A stretch of DNA of 64,000 nt, from assembly GCA_002118135.1 (NCBI GenBank), contig BDIU01000392.1, positions 47,266 to 111,265 on the forward strand. The letters run 5' to 3'. The stretch comes from Trebouxia sp. TZW2008. Its lineage: Eukaryota; Chlorophyta; Trebouxiophyceae; Trebouxiales; Trebouxiaceae. The notes under the pieces were generated by a model. The model made no database searches. It was not told where the DNA came from and saw nothing but the letters and a program-made list of their open reading frames with translations. A program made the position numbers and the translations under genes. Shown here piece after piece: positions 58,711 to 64,000 of the stretch (the stretch's first letter is position 1; each line of letters begins with the position of its first letter).

Positions 58711-61204
58711 TCACATGTTCAGCCCCTCAGCATACACAATAAGATAGCACAGGGGCTGTTCACAAACCACTTGCACATCCACAGCTACAACATTCAGATA
58801 CTGCCGACTGCATGCCAATGCCAACCTAAATGCTGTCTCAGCTGCTCTAGCGAGACACTGGTCCCAAGCACCAAGGCTGGATGATGTTCCTGCCTGCACA
58901 CTCAAGACCACGTAGTTCATGAAGCCACTGATTTGCAACACTTTCACTTGTACTGGTGTGGCAAAGCCAAGGACCATCAATTCATCTGCTTGAGCCTGTA
59001 TTAGCTGTATTGCTGCACCTCTCAGCAAATGACTGGCATGCTGCTGCTCCTCATTCTGATGCTGTTGCTGCAGAGCATCATTTGAGTCTGCAGTTGCTGG
59101 TGAAGCTGGACCTCCAACTGCTTGTTTGGCTGTATGACAATTGCCTGCTTCATTGCCAGTAGCTGTCAACCTGGGAGGTTGGCTCGGGACTGTTGCCTTG
59201 AACTGCTCAAGAGTAAGCAACACTGCGTCCTCTTGCCTGCTAGCCTTTGCTCTTTTGGCCTTGGGATTGTCAGCTGATCTGGGTAATGACTGTGCAATAG
59301 TTGGCATCGTCTGCACATCATCAGTGTTCTGAGGTGTAAGTGGACGCTGAGTGACGCCATAGCTGTGTGAGTGTAGGAAAATTCAACATATGAACCCCCA
59401 TTTCAAGAAACAAAATCTGCCAAGCTGTGACCCACACTGTCTGAATACTGTACATGTGCTACACTAGACACCTGCTGCTGCGAGTGCATGCGCAAGTGCA
59501 TGATGAGAGCTTCTGTTCATGGTACTCCCATTGAAATTTGATGCAGACACAAATGATGCGTGACATCAAAGTGCATGAAAAATGGTTGCCCAGAGCTTGT
59601 CTTGATGGGTTTTCCAGGAAAGCTGATGTAGACACAGATGCTGCATGACATTGCAGTGCATGCACAATCAATGGCGACGACTTGTTACAACTTCCCCATT
59701 GCCTCAAAACGCAGACACAAATGATGCATACACTGGCAGCTGTGGAACAAGCACAGGCATACCTTGACACAGCTGAAGCATGTGATGTCTTCCTTGCTGC
59801 CCAAGTTCAAAGTCTGAAAGACCACAGCCTTATTATACATATTTGTGTGTGCACTCTTGATGGCGCGCCTGACAGTATCTTCAATTAGGGGTTGCACCTC
59901 CTCGGCCTTACTTGATTTGCCATTGCTGCTGCCCTGCATCTGCTTGTCTGCCAATCCAGAAGACACCACGCTGCTGGGCATGCCAGTGCTGCTGTCCTGC
60001 ATCTGCTTGTCCACCATCTTAGGGGATACAGCACTGCTAGGCATGCCACTATTACTGTCCTGCATCTGCTTTTCCACCATCTCAGGTGACACACACCTCT
60101 CCTGCCTCTTGTCTACCATCTCAGCAGACACAGAGCTGCCTTGCATTGGCTTGTCTACCGTTTCAGGAGATACAGACCAGTTGAAGATGCAAGGCGTCCC
60201 ACAGCGACTCAGCGCAGCAGTTTCCCAAGGGACAGTAGCCTCCACCAGAACCACTGTCTGTGCATGTGGTTGTGACTGTGCTGTTGAGTCAGATGTAACA
60301 TCAGCAGCTGAAGAGGGTCTTGCAGCAGCTGTTGTGCCTCTCTTGCTGCCAGCTGCACGTGGGAGAGTTAGAGCATCAGCACCTGAGGACTGTCTTGCAG
60401 CAGCTGTTGTGCTGCTTCTGCTTCCGTCTACGTATGACTGAAGCTGTGCTGCTGCGTTGGGAGTGACATCAGCACGTGAGGACTGTCTTGCAACAGCTGT
60501 TGTGCTGCTTCTGCTTCCAGCTGCGTGTGACTGAAGCTGTTCTGCTGATTCTGCTGGAACATCAGCACCTGAGGACTGTCTTGCAGCAGCTGTTGTGCCA
60601 CTTCTGCTTCCATCTGCATGTGACTGAAGCTGTGCAGCTGAGGTTGCTGTAACTTCAGCAGCTGGGGACTGTCTTGCAGCGACTTGGGTGCCAGTGCTGC
60701 TTTTGACTGCAGCTGGTAGGGAGGGGGATAACTTGTTACTGAGAAGGTGTTGTTTTGCTTCCCCTTTAACCTGATCTTGCTGGGGGTCAACAGCAGCCTG
60801 CTGGCCATAACAAAAGCTGTTGAAGTTGACTGAAACATCAGCCCCAGTGGGTTGTGTGCTGTGCCCAGGTGCGGTGTGTACTATACTGGTAGACAGGCTT
60901 GCAGCTGTTGCTGCCTGCTGCCTGGTTAAGGCATATCTGAACAGCCTGAGCAGGCGCTTGGTGTGCTTGAGATGCTGGTTCAGGTTGGCGGTGGCATGAG
61001 CAGCTCTGGCAGCTGTGGCCTGGGTCCTGCCAGCTGTGGCCTGGGTACCCGCAGCTGAGGTCTGGGCACCCGCAGCTCTGTTCTGAACATCAACAGTTGT
61101 GGCCTGAGCACTGTCAGCTGTGGCACAAGAGTCCTTTCCGTGTGTCCAGGCTGCTGGGGAGGAGCCATCTGGTCCACCACGAAACCACTGCCAGGCACAG
61201 CTAC
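58711..61204 (-). CDS. Low-complexity Ser/Ala/Gln-rich coding region, possibly C-terminal part of the BUD23-like gene
   Basis: Two exons are supported: 59763-61204 (480 codons) and about 58711-59346 (212 codons including TGA); an alternative acceptor for the last exon is at 59363. The first has a Gln/Ala/Thr-rich start ('LNQHLKHTKRLLRLFRYALT' is the only non-repetitive helix), five ~30-residue repeats ('ARQSSGADVPAESAEQLQSH'), then 24-residue repeats ('VDKQMQDSSTGMPSSVVS'), then a conserved-looking block 'EDTVRRAIKSAHTNMYNKAV'. The second is 'KRAKASRQEDAVLLTLEQFK', later 'FATPVQVKVLQISGFMNYVV'. No family recognised. No start codon fits locally. The first exon begins with an acceptor in phase 1, matching the donor phase of BUD23 exon 3. 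Confidence 0.6.
59440..59720 (-). repeat. Donor-side echoes after exon 59763-61204
   Basis: Three copies of 'gatgcagacacaaatgatgc' context lie near 59540, 59630 and 59710 (spacing ~80-90 bp) in the intron. Confidence 0.6.
59920..60720 (-). repeat. Coding minisatellites (72- and 90-bp units)
   Basis: About four 72-bp units (59935-60150) and five 90-bp units (60310-60700, with 'gtcttgcagcagctgttgtg' at 60318, 60396, 60486, 60576 and 60668). Unit lengths are multiples of three and stay in frame, as expected for translated repeats. Confidence 0.85.
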
Positions 61205-62105
61205 CTGTAAGTACAAGAGTGCTCAGACCCTCTGTGTGTCGGGAGAGGAAAACAAATGAAGCATACGGCATTAAGTCTAATAACGGGAGCCTTTGTGAGG
61301 ACAAGCAATTTGAGGTTGTGCGTGTGCATGTGGCTGTGCAAGGTGTGTTGTGTGTGTGTCTGTGTACATGAACGTGTAGGGTGTATATGTACATGCATGC
61401 TGGCTTACATGGACAGCAGCCTTGATTACTTAGTTGGTGATCTAGAAGCAGATGCCCAAGACTGCCCTGACGAGCAAGCTTTGGGGTCGCCGAGATCAGA
61501 TATCGCAGCAACATTCAAGTATTCGTGCGGAATTGCAGCAGCATTGATTGCAACAAGCCTGTACATGGCGATATCTTGGACAGCAAGCAACTGCAGATTG
61601 AGCCACCACACCAAAATGTACGACTGAAGCTAACGCTACAATACCGCCAACAGAATGACCAGGCGAAGTCACTCAATGTGTTGACTGAAGCGTGACCTGC
61701 CCTCATGGCAGTGCACACATGTCTACCTGAACTTACAGCACGGAGGCGGAAAGAGTTGCTCAAGATTAATGGCAAGCCTGTGCATACAACAGGACTGGAC
61801 AGCATGCATCTGCAAAATGAAGGAGTTGCTGGGCAACTCTGTGCATAGCATCAGCGTGAACAGCAAGCACTTTTAGCATGCACGAGCTGCTTACATTTTC
61901 AGGGCAACCCTGTGCATGCAACAAGATTGGACAGGAAGCATTTGGAGAAGGAAAACTTGCTTACAGGTCAAGAGCAACTCTGTGCATGCAATCAGCATGA
62001 ACAGCAAGCACTTCTGGCATGCAGGAGCTGCTTACATGTTCAGGGCAATTCTGTGCATGCAACAAGATTGGCTAGGAAGTATTTGCAGAAGGTAAAGTTG
62101 CTTAC
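61205..62105. other. Intron-like stretch with donor echoes and unplaced plus-strand frames
   Basis: 61730-62060 holds four or five copies of 'gcttacaggtcaagagcaactctgtgcatgcaa.cagcatgaacagcaagcactt' spaced ~70 bp, all echoing the BUD23 exon 3 donor (62106/62105). The plus strand has an open frame 61412-61627 ('MDSSLDYLVGDLEADAQD') and an overlapping one to 61692. Neither is recognised nor has clear splice context. Confidence 0.55.
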
Positions 62106-63655
62106 AGGTCAAGGGCAAAGCCAATGGGCAAGCATTGCCCGACAGTTGACCGTATACAAGCCCTCCTGGCCGAACCCTTTTTTCCAGGCAGCAAAAATAC
62201 TTTTTGGCAGCCCCCTTGTGAGGGAAATCTACGTACAGCCCTCCAGAAAAGCCTTGTGCGCTTGCAGCATCCAGCAACAGCTTGACTTGGCTGTTGCCTG
62301 CGGTAACACAAATCACCCATATAGTGAATTAGTCAACAACATCAATCAATCAAGCAGGGAATCAATCATGGATCCATCAAGCCAGCAAGCAATCAAACGA
62401 TCAACCCATCAATCAACCCATCCATCCATCAATCAATCATTCAATCAACCAAGCGAGCGAGCGAGCAAGCAAGCAAGCAGGCTTTCGAGGTACCAATCAA
62501 TCAACAGAGTTTTCAGTCTGGGCCAAAGCCAGGTGTGACTCTATTGGACTTTCTGGCCCAGAAGCACAGGCAAATGTGGCTAGCCTCTCTTGTTTACACC
62601 AAGCAGTTGAGCACCAGAACTGCTGATTGTGCACAGAGACAAGCTCATTCATACACACTGAAAATTCTGACAAAACCTGTTGTCTCTTTACTGCTGGCAA
62701 CATGAAATGTACATTTCTGCTGCATTGTGAGCAAGATGATTGTGTCCTGTGCAGTCGGAGTGCTTGCATACTGTATCAGGTCTGAGTCCAAATTCCTGAG
62801 GCATGTTACCCTGTGGATTGCTCCAAATGCACATTTTCAAGGAGAAGCCTTCAAACTCAGCTTTGTCCCAAATGTGTGTCTAAGCAGAACGTTGGAGGTA
62901 CTGCTTTACCTGTCAGGTAGACTTGCAGAACTGCTCTGCATCTGGGCTTAAGGCATTTGTAAAGACTGCTGAACATCCTCTGCAGGGCTGCTTCAGGGTT
63001 TGGGATGTGACAAAGCCACTGCACAGCAGAAATGCTGATAGCTCCATCTATGCTGCTCGGCTTGAGAGGAAAGCCTTGCGCCATGTCAGCCTGCAGTACT
63101 TGCCCTCTGGCTTCAGGCATGTCTGCGGTGCTGTGCATGGCCCTTCTGTGATTCAATGTGTTGTGGCCTGTTCTGGAGGCCAGTGACGCATTGTCATGCA
63201 CAGGTTGCATGGCTGCTGCTGCTGATGATGCTATTGATGGTGCGATGCTGCACTGTCTTAGTGGCTGAGCAAGAGGCTGTGCAGGCTGGGCAGGTGGTGA
63301 GTTGCCTTGTGCCAGGGCAAGCATGTCTGGCGAGATGTCACACCCCACCCATCCGTGGCCGTGATGCGACAGCACACTGCCACTGATACCAGAGCCGCAG
63401 CCTATATCCAAAAGTATTTGCGGACCAGCCTGTGATTCAGCAATACTGTGCTTCTCCTACCACCCGAGGCAGCATCTTTGATCGCAACAGCAGAGGTAAA
63501 TTAGTACCCACCGGCAGGTTGAGCAAATGCAAAGCAGCCTCTGTGAGCTCCCTCTGAAGCTGATTTGTCTGAAGACAGGTGCTGTAACGGAGAGCCTCTT
63601 CATTGCTGTAAAAAGCCTTGGCCGTTCCTGTTTGTTCTGGCATAACAGTCGACAT
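62106..63655 (-). CDS. BUD23-type 18S rRNA (guanine-N7) methyltransferase
   Basis: SAM-dependent methyltransferase acting on 18S rRNA during small-subunit biogenesis, with TRM112 as partner in known systems. Exons: 63512-63655, 62910-63429, 62106-62297, in phase. Conserved: 'FYSNEEALRYSTCLQTNQLQ' N-terminus, SAM motif I 'LLDIGCGSGISG', 'WVGCDISPDML', 'DMAQGFPLKPSSIDGAISIS', 'AVQWLCHIPNPEAAL', 'SRAVLQVY'-like strand, and 'AASAQGFSGGLYVDFPHKGA'. An insert of ~75 Pro/Ala/Gln/Ser-rich residues follows the SAM motif region and is absent from family members I know. The usual basic C-terminus (..RKRR.RF) is not found. Exon 3 ends in phase 1 and may continue into the low-complexity exons at 61204. 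Confidence 0.9.
62335..62485. repeat. (AATC)n / (AAGC)n microsatellite in BUD23 intron 2
   Basis: Imperfect tetranucleotide runs 'caatcaatcaag', 'catccatcaatcaatc' and 'gcgagcaagcaagcaagcagg'. Confidence 0.9.
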
Positions 63656-63758
63656 CTTGTGTATAGTTCACGAAGATCCGCACTGCGAGGAACGTAGCCT
63701 CGATGAAGCTGATACATAAATCACAGCATCATGCGGTTTTCTGGAAGATGCGCTTGAA

Positions 63759-63944
63759 ATGCTGACTTGGCATCGAGTGTCAAGCAGGAGTTTGGATAAG
63801 CAGGCACGCAGCTTGTATGCGCAGCTCTATGTGCGGCGGCCAATGGCTTCAAGGACTCAAACAGCAGCAATTTTGAGTGCTGCGTTGCACGGCAAGAACA
63901 TGTTGGATCAATTGGCTTTGAACTACAACGGGTTTCTCCAGTGA
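63759..63944 (+). CDS. Short hypothetical ORF divergent from BUD23
   Basis: 61 residues, starting 'MLTWHRVSSRSLDKQARSLY' and ending 'NYNGFLQ'. Basic N-terminal half without acids before Asp13, then a helical Ala/Leu-rich part. It could be a small organelle protein or an exon of a larger gene. It starts ~100 bp from the BUD23 ATG, so a shared promoter is possible. No family recognised. Confidence 0.35.
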   Translation: MLTWHRVSSRSLDKQARSLYAQLYVRRPMASRTQTAAILSAALHGKNMLDQLALNYNGFLQ

Positions 63945-63956
63945 GCGGGCAGATAG

Positions 63957-63995
63957 CCGAAAGCTTTCGGCAGCGAAAGGGGCCGAAAGCTTTCG
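63957..63995. repeat. Two copies of a GAAAGCTTTC palindrome
   Basis: CCGAAAGCTTTCGG at 63957-63970 and CGAAAGCTTTCG at 63984-63995, separated by 13 bp with a 'cgaaagg' half between. Confidence 0.85.
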
Positions 63996-64000
63996 CCCTG

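Larger units (their letters stand above)
63656..64000. other. BUD23 upstream region and window edge
   Basis: Holds a possible short divergent plus-strand ORF (63759-63944) and two tandem palindromes at the right edge. Confidence 0.5.

Noticed and set aside
59685..61514. 609-residue single open frame on the minus strand as an intronless gene
   Set aside because: Its N-terminal ~100 residues and C-terminal ~25 residues cross convincing splice sites (acceptor before 61204, donor after 59763); only the middle is taken as exon.
61412..61692. Plus-strand open frames ('MDSSLDYLVGD..' and an overlapping frame to 61692)
   Set aside because: Codon use looks plausible, but there is no recognised family, the two frames compete and no splice partners were found. 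Mentioned only in the spacer entry.

Overview
This window is nuclear DNA of a photosynthetic eukaryote, most likely a core chlorophyte green alga. It has genes with many introns on both strands, a plant-type plastid IspG (HDS), a plastid-type lipoyl synthase, a plant-like DET1, and intron-bearing core histone genes in divergent pairs that end in a conserved 3' hairpin instead of a poly(A) signal. TGTAA, the usual chlorophyte poly(A) signal, occurs downstream of several stops. I cannot name the species. Exon models were built by hand from GT-AG (once GC-AG) junctions, reading-frame phase and remembered family consensus. The recognised multi-exon genes join in phase from start to stop.

Layout, left to right: a ~220-bp tandem array (1-1700); the 3' part of an ankyrin gene resembling ACAP/AGD ArfGAPs (3479-5585, +); a repeat-rich stretch without a confident gene but with an orphan histone-type promoter element (5.6-9.4 kb); ispG (14 exons, 9411-19754, -); a gene of two NTF2/SnoaL-like domains (6 exons, 20761-24882, -); a core histone cluster H2A<->H4 and H2B<->H3 (26.2-30.4 kb); plastid lipoyl synthase (9 exons, 31098-36585, -) divergent from DET1 (12 exons, 37099-42824, +); a 17-exon gene for a ~1665-residue secreted beta-helix / Cys-rich / polytopic membrane protein (43365-58140, +); and a BUD23-type methyltransferase (-) that may be fused in phase to a long low-complexity C-terminal region (58711-63655).

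The most striking signal is not a gene. Almost every exon in the recognised genes is accompanied by decayed tandem copies of its own splice junction (called 'echoes' here). Copies of an exon's 5' end plus acceptor lie upstream of the real exon. Copies of its 3' end plus donor lie downstream. The copy continuous with the rest of the exon stays intact and the others carry stops, frameshifts or lost splice dinucleotides. Unit spacing is mostly about 130-220 bp, close to a nucleosome repeat. This looks like a genome-wide mode of intron growth by tandem duplication across exon-intron boundaries, with potential for cryptic splicing.

The genes do not form one pathway. IspG and lipoyl synthase are plastid Fe-S enzymes, DET1 is a light-signalling/ubiquitin-ligase component, the histones serve S-phase chromatin, and BUD23 serves 18S rRNA modification.
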